Origin: an uncultured Roseobacter sp. | GTDB taxonomy: Bacteria > Pseudomonadota > Alphaproteobacteria > Rhodobacterales > Rhodobacteraceae | Direction: 5' to 3' | Length of the DNA stretch: 64,000 nucleotides | Assembly: GCA_947488305.1 (NCBI GenBank) | Contig: CANKZM010000001.1 | Location: 767,354-831,353 of the forward strand | Shown here: positions 18,121-31,085 of the stretch, in pieces | How the letters are laid out: every line of letters begins with the position of its first letter | Numbering within the stretch: the first letter of the stretch is position 1 | Notes under the pieces: model-generated | Told to the model about the DNA's origin: nothing | The model's input: the letters and a program-made list of their open reading frames with translations, nothing else | Database searches by the model: none | Program-made: the position numbers and the translations under genes

Positions 18121-20162
18121 GCGCGGCGTTTTCTGCGACGCCCGCCGGTAGAATTTCCGTCTCCGCCACCGGTGTTAAACGTTGCATCGGGCAGGCTCAC
18201 CAATGACCGCAATATCGGAAAGGGCTCCACCGCATTCGGGATCGCGGAGGCGTTTACGAAATGCTCCTGAAAGCGCGGCTCAATGGCGGTTTCAATCTTG
18301 TGGATCGCGCGCACGGTTTCCTCTATTTCTGCGCGCGCTGATGTGTTCAAAAGCGCAATTCTGGCACCGGTTCCCGCCGCATTGCCTGCGGACGACACTT
18401 TTTCCAGCGGTGCATCCGGTATCATCCCCAACACCATCGCGTGTTTCGACGAAATATGCGCGCCGAACGCCCCTGCGAGAACCACGCGGTCGACCGAATC
18501 CACGCCGAATTTGTCCATCAACAGCCGCGCGCCGGAATAAAGCGCGGCCTTGGCCATCTGGATCTCGCGAATGTCCCGATTGGTGATCGTGATGCGTGGC
18601 CCACCATCAGCAGTGCCGTCGTAAACCAGATAAGAATACGTCCTTCCGTCCTGAAAACACCGCGCGCTGCCAGTTTGTTCTGGCGCACCAATGAGGCCCG
18701 GTGCGTCAACAATGCCTTGCATGCGCATCTCTGCCACCATTTCGATGATACCGGAGCCGCATATCCCGGTGATCCCGGACGGGCCGATTTCCTTCCAAAA
18801 TTCAGGATCATCAGACCAAAGCTCACATCCAATCACTTTGAAACGCGGATCTTTGGTTTCAGGATCAATTTCGACCCGCTCTATCGCGCCGGGTGCGGCA
18901 CGTTGGCCTGAGCTGATCTGCGCCCCTTCGAAAGCGGGGCCGGTAGGAGAGGAGCACGCAAGCACTTTGTCTCGGTTCCCCAGCAAAATCTCGGCATTGG
19001 TGCCCACATCGACAACAAGCACAAGGTCGTCAGATTTATCAGGGGCCTCAGACAGCGCCACCGCTGCGGCATCCGCGCCCACGTGACCCGCGATGCAGGG
19101 CAGCAGGTAGACGCGCGCCGAGGGGTGAATGTTGAGATCAAGATCATCCGCCCGTAGCCGCATGGCGTTGTTGGTTGCAAGGGCAAACGGCGCCTGACCA
19201 AGCTCAAAGGGGTCTATCCCCAAGAGCAAATGGTGCATTACGGGATTACAGACAAAGACGGCATCGACGATCAATTCCTTGTCGATCCCTGCCTCCGTTG
19301 CGATTTGCGTGAAAAGACCTCGCATGCCTTCTCGAACGGCATTTGTCATCTCGTCCGAGCCACCGGCGTTCATCATCGAATAGCTCACCCGGCTCATGAG
19401 GTCTTCGCCAAACCGGATTTGCGGGTTCATGACGCCGGAGGAGGCGAGAACCTCGCCGGTTTGCAGATCGCACAGGTGGGCTGCAATCGTCGTGGAGCCA
19501 AGATCAACAGCCAACCCATAGACCGTGCCATCATAATAACCCGGCCAGATATGCATGATACGCGGACTGTTTTCCTGATCGCCGAGATGCACGGCAACGG
19601 TGACTTTCCACGCTCCCTTGCGCAATATCGGCTGCATCTTTTGCAAAATTCCGAGGTCCGCGGCAACGTTGTCGACCTCCCACTGGTCGCGCAGCGCGTC
19701 CCGCAGTCTTTCCAGATCCCCGGATGGGTCATGCATGTCAGGTTCGGCAACTTCCACGTAGAAAAGCTTGGTAGAAGGGTCGAGCACGATATCCCGCGCC
19801 TCCGCCCGCTTGCGAACAACCTGTTTGTGCACCTGGCTTTCAGGCGGTACGTCGATCACCACATCGCCCTGCACTGTGGCCTGACAGCCCAAACGCCGCC
19901 CGTCGATCAACCCGCGTTTGTCCTTGTAACGCTGTTCGACCTTGTTCCATTCCGACAGCGCATCCCGGTCCACCGTGACACCATGTTTGGAGAATTCCCC
20001 ATAGCTCGGCGTAATCTGGCATTTGGAGCAGATGCCCCGTCCTCCGCACACGCTATCAAGGTCGACGCCCAGTTGCCGGGCGGCTGTCAGAATAGGTGTG
20101 CCGACAGTAAAATGGCCCCGTTTGCCAGACGGAGTAAAAACGACGAGTGGGTCGGTTGTCAT
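18117..20162 (-). CDS. Ferredoxin-ASKHA protein (corrinoid reactivator, RACo-like, DUF4445)
   Basis: The product has 681 residues. The N-terminus is a plant-type [2Fe-2S] ferredoxin domain with Cys39, Cys45, Cys48 and Cys93. After a linker comes a long ASKHA-fold ATPase part with VDLGSTTIAAHLCDL, VVDVGTNAEILLG and VLAGAFGAHIS. Relatives (RACo, RamA-like) use ATP and an electron to reactivate cob(II)alamin on corrinoid methyltransferases. Here the coupled downstream gene is an ordinary SAM methyltransferase, and no corrinoid protein is visible in the window, so the client protein must be elsewhere or of a different kind. Confidence 0.85.
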   Translation of the reverse strand: MTTDPLVVFTPSGKRGHFTVGTPILTAARQLGVDLDSVCGGRGICSKCQITPSYGEFSKHGVTVDRDALSEWNKVEQRYKDKRGLIDGRRLGCQATVQGDVVIDVPPESQVHKQVVRKRAEARDIVLDPSTKLFYVEVAEPDMHDPSGDLERLRDALRDQWEVDNVAADLGILQKMQPILRKGAWKVTVAVHLGDQENSPRIMHIWPGYYDGTVYGLAVDLGSTTIAAHLCDLQTGEVLASSGVMNPQIRFGEDLMSRVSYSMMNAGGSDEMTNAVREGMRGLFTQIATEAGIDKELIVDAVFVCNPVMHHLLLGIDPFELGQAPFALATNNAMRLRADDLDLNIHPSARVYLLPCIAGHVGADAAAVALSEAPDKSDDLVLVVDVGTNAEILLGNRDKVLACSSPTGPAFEGAQISSGQRAAPGAIERVEIDPETKDPRFKVIGCELWSDDPEFWKEIGPSGITGICGSGIIEMVAEMRMQGIVDAPGLIGAPEQTGSARCFQDGRTYSYLVYDGTADGGPRITITNRDIREIQMAKAALYSGARLLMDKFGVDSVDRVVLAGAFGAHISSKHAMVLGMIPDAPLEKVSSAGNAAGTGARIALLNTSARAEIEETVRAIHKIETAIEPRFQEHFVNASAIPNAVEPFPILRSLVSLPDATFNTGGGDGNSTGGRRRKRRA

Positions 20163-20310
20163 GGATCAGTGTCGCCTTTTTGGACTTCGTTGGCGCAGCA
20201 TACCGTGCGCGTGCACCGCAGACTGCCGATCCGCGTCACATAATGCATCTGGCGCGGCATTCCGCCTTCGTTTTTGTCATAAACTTCTTGAGGTTGGTTG
20301 GGTCTGGTCG

Positions 20311-22904
<2,594 letters not shown>

Positions 22905-22949
22905 TAAATCAATGCACTGGCACGCTAAGCTAACGCAAATAGACTTCAC

Positions 22950-24110
22950 ATGACCCCGGCTGCGCGGGTTGCCGCCGCGATAGAGATACTCGATACGATC
23001 TCAAACGGTAGTGCCGCAGAGCAAGCGCTCACGCGGTGGGCACGCGCCAGCCGCTATGCAGGATCGAAAGATCGTGCCGCTGTTCGCGACCATGTTTTTG
23101 ATGTGTTAAGACGTCGGCAAACGGCAGAGCATCTTGGAGGCGGCACAACAGGGCGTGCCCTCATGGTTGGACTCCTGCGTGCCCAGCAATGCGATCCGGC
23201 AGCTTTCTTCACCGGCATTGGGCATGCTCCACAACCACTGTCTGAAAACGAGATGGCAGCTGGAAATAGCCTTGGCGATCTCGACCAGATCTGGGATTTT
23301 CCCGACGAACTCGTGCCGGAACTTGTCCGTAGTCTCGGGGACGGTGCCTTATCCACGGCAAGGGCCCTTCAAGATCGCGCACCGATCACGGTTCGGGTTA
23401 GTAGGGGCAAGGCCACCCGCGACGTGGTTAAAGAACGGCTTTCCGCCGAGGGGATTTCCAGCGTTGATAACCCCCTTTGCGATACCGCCCTTACGCTGAC
23501 AGAAGGCGCGCGAAAGCTCCGCAATAGCGCGTGCTACATTGAGGGCCTCGTGGAGTTGCAAGATGCGGCATCGCAGGCTGTCGTTGAAGCGTTACCACTG
23601 GCTGCGAATTGTCTGGACTATTGCGCTGGTGGTGGGGGCAAGGCGCTTGCTCTTGCGGCACAGCCCGGCAGGACGGTTTTTGCGCATGATGCTGAACCTG
23701 GGCGCATGCGGGATCTGCAAACGCGCGCCGCTCGCGCCGGGTGCACAATCAATGAATTAGGCGAATTGGACCTCACATCGAACGGACCCTTTGATCTTGT
23801 TCTGTGCGATGTGCCCTGTTCGGGAAGTGGTGCGTGGCGCAGGTCACCCGATGCGAAGTGGCGCCTGTCCTCAGAGCGGCTTGCAGACTTGACATCCACA
23901 CAGGACGAAATTCTGGACACGGTCACCGGGCTAATTGCGCCGGGAGGCACGCTTGCCTACGCGACTTGTTCGATATTCAGGGCAGAGAATGAAGATCGTG
24001 TTGCAGCGTTCCTGAGCCGGCATCCGAACTGGACTTGCATCTACGAGCGTCGTTTCGACGTGACGGAGCACGGTGATGGGTTTTACACCGCACACTTGAC
24101 GCATGTGTAA
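22950..24110 (+). CDS. RsmB/NOP-family RNA 5-methylcytosine methyltransferase
   Basis: The product has 386 residues. A small NusB-like or variable N-terminal region precedes a Rossmann methyltransferase domain with motif I LDYCAGGGGKALALA. The two family cysteines are both present, in DVPCSGSGAWRR (motif IV) and YATCSIFRAEN (motif VI), as required for m5C chemistry through a covalent intermediate. The target is probably 16S rRNA, by family; the exact position cannot be stated. It lies 45 bases after guaB and may share its transcript. Confidence 0.88.
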   Translation: MTPAARVAAAIEILDTISNGSAAEQALTRWARASRYAGSKDRAAVRDHVFDVLRRRQTAEHLGGGTTGRALMVGLLRAQQCDPAAFFTGIGHAPQPLSENEMAAGNSLGDLDQIWDFPDELVPELVRSLGDGALSTARALQDRAPITVRVSRGKATRDVVKERLSAEGISSVDNPLCDTALTLTEGARKLRNSACYIEGLVELQDAASQAVVEALPLAANCLDYCAGGGGKALALAAQPGRTVFAHDAEPGRMRDLQTRAARAGCTINELGELDLTSNGPFDLVLCDVPCSGSGAWRRSPDAKWRLSSERLADLTSTQDEILDTVTGLIAPGGTLAYATCSIFRAENEDRVAAFLSRHPNWTCIYERRFDVTEHGDGFYTAHLTHV

Positions 24111-24150
24111 GCAAGGCGCTATTCAACCTGTGCGCGCACTCCGAAGATGG

Positions 24151-24166
24151 TTAAGCCCGGATTAAC
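24151..24166 (+). promoter_or_regulatory. Exact CtrA binding box upstream of cckA
   Basis: TTAA-GCCCGGA-TTAAC matches the CtrA consensus TTAA-N7-TTAAC exactly and ends 48 bases before the cckA start. CtrA is the final target of the CckA-ChpT phosphorelay, so this suggests feedback. Four further boxes with one mismatch occur at similar distance before genes in the last 8 kb of the window. Confidence 0.7.
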
Positions 24167-24214
24167 TCCTGAGACGTTTGATGAGAGTGCGATTCGTTCT
24201 TTAGGAGCCTGACG

Positions 24215-26512
24215 TTGTACAATAGCGCTTTGACGCCCTCCAAACTCACTCAATTCGCATTGCAGGCGCGGCGGCGTTTAGGAACGATTTCGCTGGTGGC
24301 CGCTACCCTGATTGGGATCGGTGTCTTTGCGCCAGATACAATGGCTCAAAAAGCGCTTTTCGCAGCTGCTATCGCGCTGGTGGTTTTATGCGGGGCGCTG
24401 ATGCTAATGAACATGTTGCATCTTCGTCAACGCCGTTCCGCATTAACGCTCCTGTCCGATTTCATCGCCAAGGATGCGACGCCTGGAATGATCTCTGACG
24501 CCAACGGCCAGGTGTTGTTCTGTAATGATGCCGCAAAAATTGGGTTTAGGGCGCAAACCCACAACAGCGTCAGTCAAGCGCTCGAAAAAACGGTTGCCAA
24601 TCCTTCGGGCATTGTGTTGCGCTTGCAAAGCCGCGCTGCGTCGGATGGTGCAGCACATGAGGATATCGTAACCGGCAAGGGCCACATGCGTTTGAATGTC
24701 CACCGCGTGGGCGCTGCGAACTATATTTGGCGATTTGAAGATCTGAATGCCGGCGCAACACAAGACAGCATGCCCGATCTTCCGATGATCCTCGTTGGAC
24801 CGACCAATGCGGTGTTGCGCATGAACGAGGCAGCGAGAACTCTGGTAGGCAGGCGCGCTCATTCGTTAGATGGATTGTTTACGACGCTGCCGGTTGTCGC
24901 GGGAACGATTTGCGAATTGGATGGCGCACTGGGGGCAATCCGGGTTCTTGTGTATGAAATGGAGGCTGGGGCAGGGCGTCGTGCGCTGTTCTTATTGCCG
25001 CCCGGGCAAATCGATGTGGCAAAGGAGGATTGGAATGTCTTCCATAATCTTCCCGTTCCGTTGCTGAAAGTTGACCCTGATGGCAACGTTCAGGCTTTCA
25101 ATTTGATGGCAGCAAACCTCATCGGACTGGCATTGGACTGCGATGTACACTTATCCGATTTCATGGAGGGGTTGGGGCGTTCCATCACCGATTGGCTGAA
25201 AGATACATTGGCAGGCAGAGCCACCCAAAACTCCGAATTTCTACGTTTGAAGCGAATGGACAAGGAGGTCTTTGTTCAGGTCACTTTGAATCGGATCACC
25301 GAAGCGGGCGAACCCGCACTGATCGCGGTTCTCAACGATGCAACCGAATTGAAATCGCTGGAAGCGCAGTTCGTGCAAAGCCAGAAAATGCAGGCAATTG
25401 GTCAACTGGCGGGCGGCGTTGCCCATGATTTCAATAATCTCCTGACGGCAATTTCAGGTCATTGTGACTTGTTGTTGCTGCGGCATGATCAGGGAGATCC
25501 CGACTTCAGCGATCTTGTGCAAATCAACCAGAATGCCAATCGCGCCGCTGCACTGGTGGGGCAGCTTCTTGCCTTCTCACGTAAGCAAACTTTGCGCCCC
25601 GAAACCCTGGACATGCGCGATACGCTTTCTGATCTAACGCATTTGTTGAACCGGCTCGTCGGTGAAAAAGTCACTCTGACCCTGACCCATGATCCGGTTC
25701 TCCCGCCAATCCGCGCGGACAAAAGGCAGCTTGAACAGGTCTTGATGAATCTTGTCGTCAACGCGCGAGACGCAATGCCAGCGGGCGGCGAGATTCGGAT
25801 CGAAACCCAGGGCACGATTTTGAACGAACCTCTGCAACGCGATCGCGTGACCGTCCCTGCCGGTGAATATGTCACTGTCCGGGTCTCAGATGACGGTGTT
25901 GGCATATCGTCGGATAAGCTGCAAAAAGTGTTCGAGCCTTTCTTTACGACAAAAAGGACAGGCGAAGGCACCGGCCTGGGTCTGTCGACGGCTTACGGGA
26001 TCGTGAAGCAAACGGGTGGATATATCTTTGTGGACAGCACGGTCGGGGCAGGAACAAGCTTCTCGTTGTACCTTCCCGTACTGGAAAAACAGGAAGAAGC
26101 GCCGGTCGCCCTGCCAAAGGATCAGGCAAAACCGAAAGGCAAACACGGGGACGGCGTTATCCTTCTTGTCGAAGACGAGGCACCAGTGCGTGCCTTCGCC
26201 AGCCGGGCATTGAGATTGCGTGGCTACACGGTGCTCGAAGCAGATTCAGCGGAAACCGCTTTGAAAACACTCGAAGACCAGTCTCTCAATGTCGATGTGT
26301 TCGTGACGGACGTGGTGATGCCCGGAATGGATGGACCGAGCTGGGTCCGCGAGGCGCTCAAAGACCGGCCAGAAGTACGGGTTGTCTTTGTCTCGGGCTA
26401 TGCCGAAGATAGTTTCAGTGAAACGCAAATGAAGATTCCAAACTCTGTGTTTCTGCCCAAACCATTTTCCCTCAATGATCTGACGGACACCGTGCATCAG
26501 CAATTACACTAA
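24215..26512 (+). CDS. cckA: Hybrid sensor histidine kinase CckA
   Basis: The product has 765 residues and starts at a TTG with AGGAG upstream. Two membrane helices lie within residues 20-70, then PAS-like regions, a HisKA domain with His404 (GGVAHDFNNLL), a HATPase domain (DDGVGISSDKL, GTGLGLSTAYGIV) and a C-terminal receiver with phospho-acceptor Asp699 (VTDVVMPGMDG). This order and the GGVAHDFNNLLTAISG box match CckA, which passes phosphate through ChpT to CtrA. In Rhodobacteraceae this pathway governs motility, gene transfer agents and quorum-linked traits. It lies upstream of recA. Confidence 0.93.
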   Translation: MYNSALTPSKLTQFALQARRRLGTISLVAATLIGIGVFAPDTMAQKALFAAAIALVVLCGALMLMNMLHLRQRRSALTLLSDFIAKDATPGMISDANGQVLFCNDAAKIGFRAQTHNSVSQALEKTVANPSGIVLRLQSRAASDGAAHEDIVTGKGHMRLNVHRVGAANYIWRFEDLNAGATQDSMPDLPMILVGPTNAVLRMNEAARTLVGRRAHSLDGLFTTLPVVAGTICELDGALGAIRVLVYEMEAGAGRRALFLLPPGQIDVAKEDWNVFHNLPVPLLKVDPDGNVQAFNLMAANLIGLALDCDVHLSDFMEGLGRSITDWLKDTLAGRATQNSEFLRLKRMDKEVFVQVTLNRITEAGEPALIAVLNDATELKSLEAQFVQSQKMQAIGQLAGGVAHDFNNLLTAISGHCDLLLLRHDQGDPDFSDLVQINQNANRAAALVGQLLAFSRKQTLRPETLDMRDTLSDLTHLLNRLVGEKVTLTLTHDPVLPPIRADKRQLEQVLMNLVVNARDAMPAGGEIRIETQGTILNEPLQRDRVTVPAGEYVTVRVSDDGVGISSDKLQKVFEPFFTTKRTGEGTGLGLSTAYGIVKQTGGYIFVDSTVGAGTSFSLYLPVLEKQEEAPVALPKDQAKPKGKHGDGVILLVEDEAPVRAFASRALRLRGYTVLEADSAETALKTLEDQSLNVDVFVTDVVMPGMDGPSWVREALKDRPEVRVVFVSGYAEDSFSETQMKIPNSVFLPKPFSLNDLTDTVHQQLH

Positions 26513-26864
26513 TGAGCACCGCTCATAGCTCGGTCACAAACTGTGTTTGTTGATAGGTTTGAGAGATGGAGCGTGGATGAAGTGCCGCTCATATAATGCA
26601 GGCAGTATGGACCTTTACCCAATTCTTTTACAACTTTGGCGGCATCACCGTTCAATCGGAAAAAGAATATACAAATTAGGCCTCTAGCAGGTTTTTTTAT
26701 CCTTAAACCACTCCTTAACCAGATTCGGGAAATGATGATTTACTGAAATTTTGATTGAAATGTTCTCTTTTTGATCTTAACAGGAACATAATGAGAACAA
26801 GAGCGCAGAGTGTCACGGCAGCAATTGCCGTTAGATATGATCTGTGACAGTAAGAGGAAACGCA
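26513..26864. other. Intergenic region upstream of recA
   Basis: 352 bases without a convincing gene. It is AT-richer than its flanks and holds the SOS box listed separately. A TTAA-N8-TTAAC sequence at 26703-26719 resembles a CtrA box but has an eight-base spacer. A T7 run at about 26693-26699 follows a very short dyad and might end a small transcript, but the stem is too weak to call. Confidence 0.5.
26784..26798. promoter_or_regulatory. LexA (SOS) box of recA
   Basis: GAAC-N7-GAAC (GAACATAATGAGAAC), the reverse complement of the alphaproteobacterial LexA site GTTC-N7-GTTC, lies 66 bases before the recA start codon. This predicts LexA repression and DNA-damage induction of recA. Confidence 0.85.
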
Positions 26865-27944
26865 ATGGCAACGGCAGATCTACTCAGCATGAACAATAAA
26901 AAATCGGCAGACAAGCAAAAGGCGCTCGACTCGGCTCTCGCGCAGATCGAACGCCAGTTCGGCAAAGGGTCGATCATGAAATTGGGCACTGAGGGTGCCG
27001 TTCAGGACATTCAGGCAAGCTCCACCGGATCGCTTGGACTTGACATTGCGCTCGGTATTGGTGGCCTGCCAATGGGTCGAATAGTCGAGATTTACGGCCC
27101 GGAAAGTTCCGGGAAGACGACGTTGACGTTACATTGCGTCGCCGAACAGCAAAAATCTGGTGGCGTCTGTGCATTTGTGGATGCGGAACACGCTCTCGAT
27201 CCGACATACGCGAAGAAATTGGGTGTCGATCTTGACGAATTGCTGATCAGCCAACCCGATACCGGTGAACAGGCGCTCGAAATTACCGACACTCTGGTTC
27301 GTTCGGGGGCGGTGAATATGGTGATCGTGGATTCGGTGGCCGCACTGACACCCAAATCGGAACTTGAAGGCGATATGGGCGATAGCTCTGTCGGCGTTCA
27401 GGCGCGCCTGATGAGCCAGGCAATGCGCAAACTGACGGGGTCGATTTCCCGCTCGAATTGCATGGTGATCTTTATCAACCAAATCCGCATGAAGATCGGC
27501 GTCATGTTTGGCTCACCGGAAACAACAACAGGCGGGAACGCGTTGAAGTTCTATTCATCGGTTCGCCTCGATATTCGCCGCATTGGTGCCCTCAAAGATC
27601 GCGATGAGGTCGTCGGGAACCACACTCGTGTAAAAGTCGTTAAGAATAAGGTGGCAGCTCCGTTCAAGCAGGTGGAATTTGACATCATGTATGGTGAAGG
27701 CATCTCCAAGATGGGTGAATTGCTGGACCTTGGCGTTGCGGCCGGCGTTGTGGAGAAATCAGGATCCTGGTTCAGCTACGGCGATGAGCGCATCGGACAA
27801 GGCCGTGAAAATGCCAAGAGTTTCCTGCGGGAAAACGAGCAGATGGCGTTTGAGATCGAAGACAAGATCCGCGCAGCCCACGGCCTTGACTTTGATATGC
27901 CTGCAAACGAGCAGGTAGAGACGGACGACGTACTCGAAGGCTGA
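26865..27944 (+). CDS. recA: Recombinase A
   Basis: The product has 359 residues from the ATG at 26865, which has GAGGAA just upstream; an in-frame start at 26844 lacks a ribosome site. The Walker A motif is GPESSGKTT, and the other core segments ([21 protein letters not shown], the L2 loop near [14 protein letters not shown]) are intact. RecA pairs homologous DNA strands and triggers LexA self-cleavage. A strong hairpin terminator follows the stop. Confidence 0.98.
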   Translation: MATADLLSMNNKKSADKQKALDSALAQIERQFGKGSIMKLGTEGAVQDIQASSTGSLGLDIALGIGGLPMGRIVEIYGPESSGKTTLTLHCVAEQQKSGGVCAFVDAEHALDPTYAKKLGVDLDELLISQPDTGEQALEITDTLVRSGAVNMVIVDSVAALTPKSELEGDMGDSSVGVQARLMSQAMRKLTGSISRSNCMVIFINQIRMKIGVMFGSPETTTGGNALKFYSSVRLDIRRIGALKDRDEVVGNHTRVKVVKNKVAAPFKQVEFDIMYGEGISKMGELLDLGVAAGVVEKSGSWFSYGDERIGQGRENAKSFLRENEQMAFEIEDKIRAAHGLDFDMPANEQVETDDVLEG

Positions 27945-27971
27945 AACGTCCAGTATATTGAATTCGATGGT

Positions 27972-27996
27972 GGGGCGCATTCCAGTGATGCGCCCC
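27972..27996 (+). terminator. Intrinsic terminator of recA
   Basis: GGGGCGCAT at 27972-27980 pairs perfectly with ATGCGCCCC at 27988-27996 around a seven-base loop, followed by AAATTTCGTTT. It lies 28 bases after the recA stop. Confidence 0.85.
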
Positions 27997-28089
27997 AAAT
28001 TTCGTTTAATGCCGCGGCGCTTGTGGACAGCCGTCACCGGCGGGGTTATTTGATCGGGAACAGAAATTCCACGCCCGAAAGCCCAGCCC

Positions 28090-30747
28090 ATGCAAACGCT
28101 GAACGATATTCGATCCACCTTCCTGTCCTATTTCAACAAACAGGGACATGAGGTCGTTGCCTCAAGCCCGTTGGTGCCGCGCAATGACCCGACCTTGATG
28201 TTTGCCAACTCAGGAATGGTGCAGTTCAAAAATCTCTTCACCGGCGTGGAAACCCGAGACTACAAACGCGCAACGACAGCACAAAAATGCGTCCGGGCAG
28301 GCGGCAAACACAACGATCTGGACAACGTTGGCTATACCGCTCGCCACCATACCTTCTTTGAAATGCTCGGCAATTTCAGCTTTGGCGACTATTTCAAGGA
28401 AGATGCCATTCCCTTTGCATGGAATTTGGTGACTCAGGACCTCGGCATCGACAAGTCCCGGCTCTACGTGACCATTTACCATACCGATGACGAAGCGGCA
28501 GAAATCTGGAAAAAGGTCGGCGTCCCAGAAGACCGGATCATCCGGATCGCGACAAATGACAACTTCTGGATGATGGGGCCCACGGGTCCTTGTGGGCCCT
28601 GCACTGAAATTTTCTACGACCATGGCGATCATATCTGGGGCGGGCCTCCCGGCAGCCCCGAGGAAGATGGCGATCGGTTTGTGGAGATCTGGAACCTCGT
28701 TTTCATGCAATATGAGCAATTCGAAGATGGCAGCCGCCGTGATCTAGCAGCGCAATCCATAGACACGGGCATGGGCATCGAGCGGGTCGCGGCGTTGTTG
28801 CAGGGCACTAACGATAACTACGCGACCGACCTGATGCGCAATCTGATCGAAGCCTCTGCAGATGCCACCAGCACCGATCCGGACGGGCCCGGAAAGACTC
28901 ACCACCGGGTGATAGCGGATCACTTGCGTTCAACCTCATTTCTGATGGCGGATGGCGTCACGCCCGCAAATGATGGGCGCGGCTATGTCCTGCGCCGGAT
29001 CATGCGCCGCGCCATGCGCCATGCCCATCTGCTTGGTGCCAAGGATCCGTTGATGCATCGTCTTGTTCCGGCACTCGTACAACAAATGGGCGCGGCTTAC
29101 CCGGAACTGGGTCAAGCACAGAGCATGATCGAACAGACGCTGCTCCAGGAGGAAACCCGCTTCAAGCAGACTTTGGACCGCGGATTGAAGCTTCTGGATG
29201 ATGAGCTCAGCAGCCTGGATGAAGGGTGTGAACTGCCGGGGGCGGCCGCGTTCAAGCTTTATGACACATATGGTTTTCCGTTGGATCTGACGCAGGATGC
29301 CTTGCGTGAGAAAGGCCGAGGCGTAGACACCGATGGCTTTGATGCCGCGATGGCAGAGCAGAAAGCAAAGGCGCGGGCTGCATGGGCAGGATCGGGCGAA
29401 GCTGCAGATGCGACCGTCTGGTTTGACGTTGCAGATCGCGACGGAGCCACTGATTTTCTGGGGTATGAGACGGAAACCGCCGAAGCTCAGATCATCGCAT
29501 TGGTCAAGGGCAGCACCTTGCTTGACGAAGCTTCCGTTGGCGATGAAGTGCAGATCGCCCTGAACCAGACACCGTTTTACGCGGAAAGCGGTGGGCAAGT
29601 CGGTGATCGAGGAACGCTCAGAACAGCAAACGGGGCCGCAGAAATAACTGATTGTCGCAAGACGGCAGATGTTTTTGTGCATATCGCCAGGGTGACAGAA
29701 GGCAAGATCGCCAAGGGCGAAGCTGCCATCATGGAGGTCGACCATGCCCGACGCACAGCCATACGCGCCAACCACTCTGCGACGCACTTGTTGCACGAGG
29801 CATTGCGCGAGGCGTTGGGAGACCATGTTGCCCAACGCGGCTCGCTCAATGCAGAAGATCGTTTGCGGTTTGATTTCAGCCACACGCAGGCGCTGACACT
29901 GGAGCAATTGGCGAAGGTTGAGGCGGAGGTGAACGCCTATATCCGCCAAAACGCCGCCGTGGAAACCCGGATCATGACGCCGGACGATGCACGCGCCATG
30001 GGGGCACAGGCACTCTTTGGTGAGAAATACGGCGATGAGGTTCGTGTCGTCTCAATGGGACGCAAGGAAGGCTCCGGCAAGGGGCAGGGCGGCGACACCT
30101 ATTCGCTGGAGCTTTGCGGCGGCACCCATGTGCGCCAGACCGGTGATATTGGTGCGTTTGTCACCCTGGGAGACAGCGCCAGCAGCGCCGGTGTGCGCAG
30201 AATCGAAGCCCTGACGGGAGCCGCTGCAATGGAATATTTGCGTGCGCAAGACCATCGCCTTGCAGAAGTTGCTCTGGATCTCAAGGCGCAAGCCGCCGAT
30301 GTACCCGACCGTGTGCGCGCCTTGATGGATGAAAGGCGCGCCTTGTCCAACGAGGTTGCCCAGCTGCGGCGAGAGTTGGCCATGGCGGGTGGGGGCGGCA
30401 CTGCGGTACCCGAAGCGCGCGATGTTGCAGGCACCAAATTCATCGCGCAGGTTTTATCCGGCGTCACGGGCAGGGATCTGCCGCCACTTGTCGACCAGTT
30501 CAAAGAAAAATTGGGCAGCGGGGCCGTTTTGCTGATCGCCGATGCAGATGGCAAGGCCGCTGTCGCCGCTGGCGTCACCGAGGACCTGACAGACGGCCTG
30601 TCGGCGGTGGATATTGTCAAAGCAGCTGTCGAGGCACTGGGTGGCAAGGGCGGTGGCGGACGCCCGGACATGGCTCAGGGTGGCGCGAAAGATGCAAGCG
30701 CTGCTGATGCCGCGATCACTGCTGCCGAAACCGTTTTGAAAGGATAA
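28090..30747 (+). CDS. alaS: Alanine-tRNA ligase
   Basis: The product has 885 residues, full length for AlaRS. The class II catalytic core starts [15 protein letters not shown] and includes [15 protein letters not shown]. The editing domain has the zinc-binding [12 protein letters not shown] and the CGGTHV motif, and the C-Ala domain ends at residue 885. It charges tRNA-Ala and clears mischarged serine or glycine. The recA-alaS order is common in alphaproteobacteria. A DUF1330 gene follows after five bases. Confidence 0.97.
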   Translation: MQTLNDIRSTFLSYFNKQGHEVVASSPLVPRNDPTLMFANSGMVQFKNLFTGVETRDYKRATTAQKCVRAGGKHNDLDNVGYTARHHTFFEMLGNFSFGDYFKEDAIPFAWNLVTQDLGIDKSRLYVTIYHTDDEAAEIWKKVGVPEDRIIRIATNDNFWMMGPTGPCGPCTEIFYDHGDHIWGGPPGSPEEDGDRFVEIWNLVFMQYEQFEDGSRRDLAAQSIDTGMGIERVAALLQGTNDNYATDLMRNLIEASADATSTDPDGPGKTHHRVIADHLRSTSFLMADGVTPANDGRGYVLRRIMRRAMRHAHLLGAKDPLMHRLVPALVQQMGAAYPELGQAQSMIEQTLLQEETRFKQTLDRGLKLLDDELSSLDEGCELPGAAAFKLYDTYGFPLDLTQDALREKGRGVDTDGFDAAMAEQKAKARAAWAGSGEAADATVWFDVADRDGATDFLGYETETAEAQIIALVKGSTLLDEASVGDEVQIALNQTPFYAESGGQVGDRGTLRTANGAAEITDCRKTADVFVHIARVTEGKIAKGEAAIMEVDHARRTAIRANHSATHLLHEALREALGDHVAQRGSLNAEDRLRFDFSHTQALTLEQLAKVEAEVNAYIRQNAAVETRIMTPDDARAMGAQALFGEKYGDEVRVVSMGRKEGSGKGQGGDTYSLELCGGTHVRQTGDIGAFVTLGDSASSAGVRRIEALTGAAAMEYLRAQDHRLAEVALDLKAQAADVPDRVRALMDERRALSNEVAQLRRELAMAGGGGTAVPEARDVAGTKFIAQVLSGVTGRDLPPLVDQFKEKLGSGAVLLIADADGKAAVAAGVTEDLTDGLSAVDIVKAAVEALGGKGGGGRPDMAQGGAKDASAADAAITAAETVLKG

Positions 30748-30752
30748 ACACG

Positions 30753-31040
30753 ATGGGAGCTCTCTGGATCGCACATGTCACCGTTACCGACGACGTGGCC
30801 TATGCGAAATACGCAGCACTCGCGACCGAAGCCATTGCGGAGCATGGCGGCGAATTTATTGCAAGGGGTGGGCGGTTTGTCCAGCTCGAGGGTCAGGCGC
30901 GACCCCGCAATGTCGTGGCCAAATTCCCTGATCTGGAAACTGCAGAAAAATGTTATAATTCAGATACGTATCAACGGGCGCTCAACCACGCGCGGGACGC
31001 CTCTGAACGTGAACTGATGATTATCGAGACCAGCGAATAG
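30753..31040 (+). CDS. DUF1330 family protein
   Basis: The product has 95 residues and matches the ferredoxin-like alpha/beta-barrel family DUF1330: WIAHVTVTDDVAYAKYA near the start, GGEFIARGGRF in the middle and an NVVAKFPDLETAEKCYNS region before the last helix. The function of the family is unknown; some members resemble dimeric monooxygenase-type barrels. AAGGA precedes the ATG five bases after alaS, so it is co-transcribed with alaS. Confidence 0.88.
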   Translation: MGALWIAHVTVTDDVAYAKYAALATEAIAEHGGEFIARGGRFVQLEGQARPRNVVAKFPDLETAEKCYNSDTYQRALNHARDASERELMIIETSE

Positions 31041-31061
31041 GCTCGGGACAATAGGCGCGAA

Positions 31062-31085
31062 GCGCCGGGCATCATCACCCGGCGC
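31062..31085. terminator. Hairpin between convergent DUF1330 and typA
   Basis: GCGCCGGG at 31062-31069 pairs perfectly with CCCGGCGC at 31078-31085 around an eight-base loop. It overlaps the last codons of typA. There is no T-run on either strand, so it may be a Rho-independent terminator of modest strength or only a pause site. Confidence 0.5.

Noticed and set aside
19230..20243. Long open frame opposite the ferredoxin-ASKHA gene
   Set aside because: It is antisense to a well-supported gene and matches no family.
26703..26719. CtrA-like site before recA
   Set aside because: The spacer between TTAA and TTAAC is eight bases, not seven, and it is 145 bases from the start. The SOS box explains recA control better.
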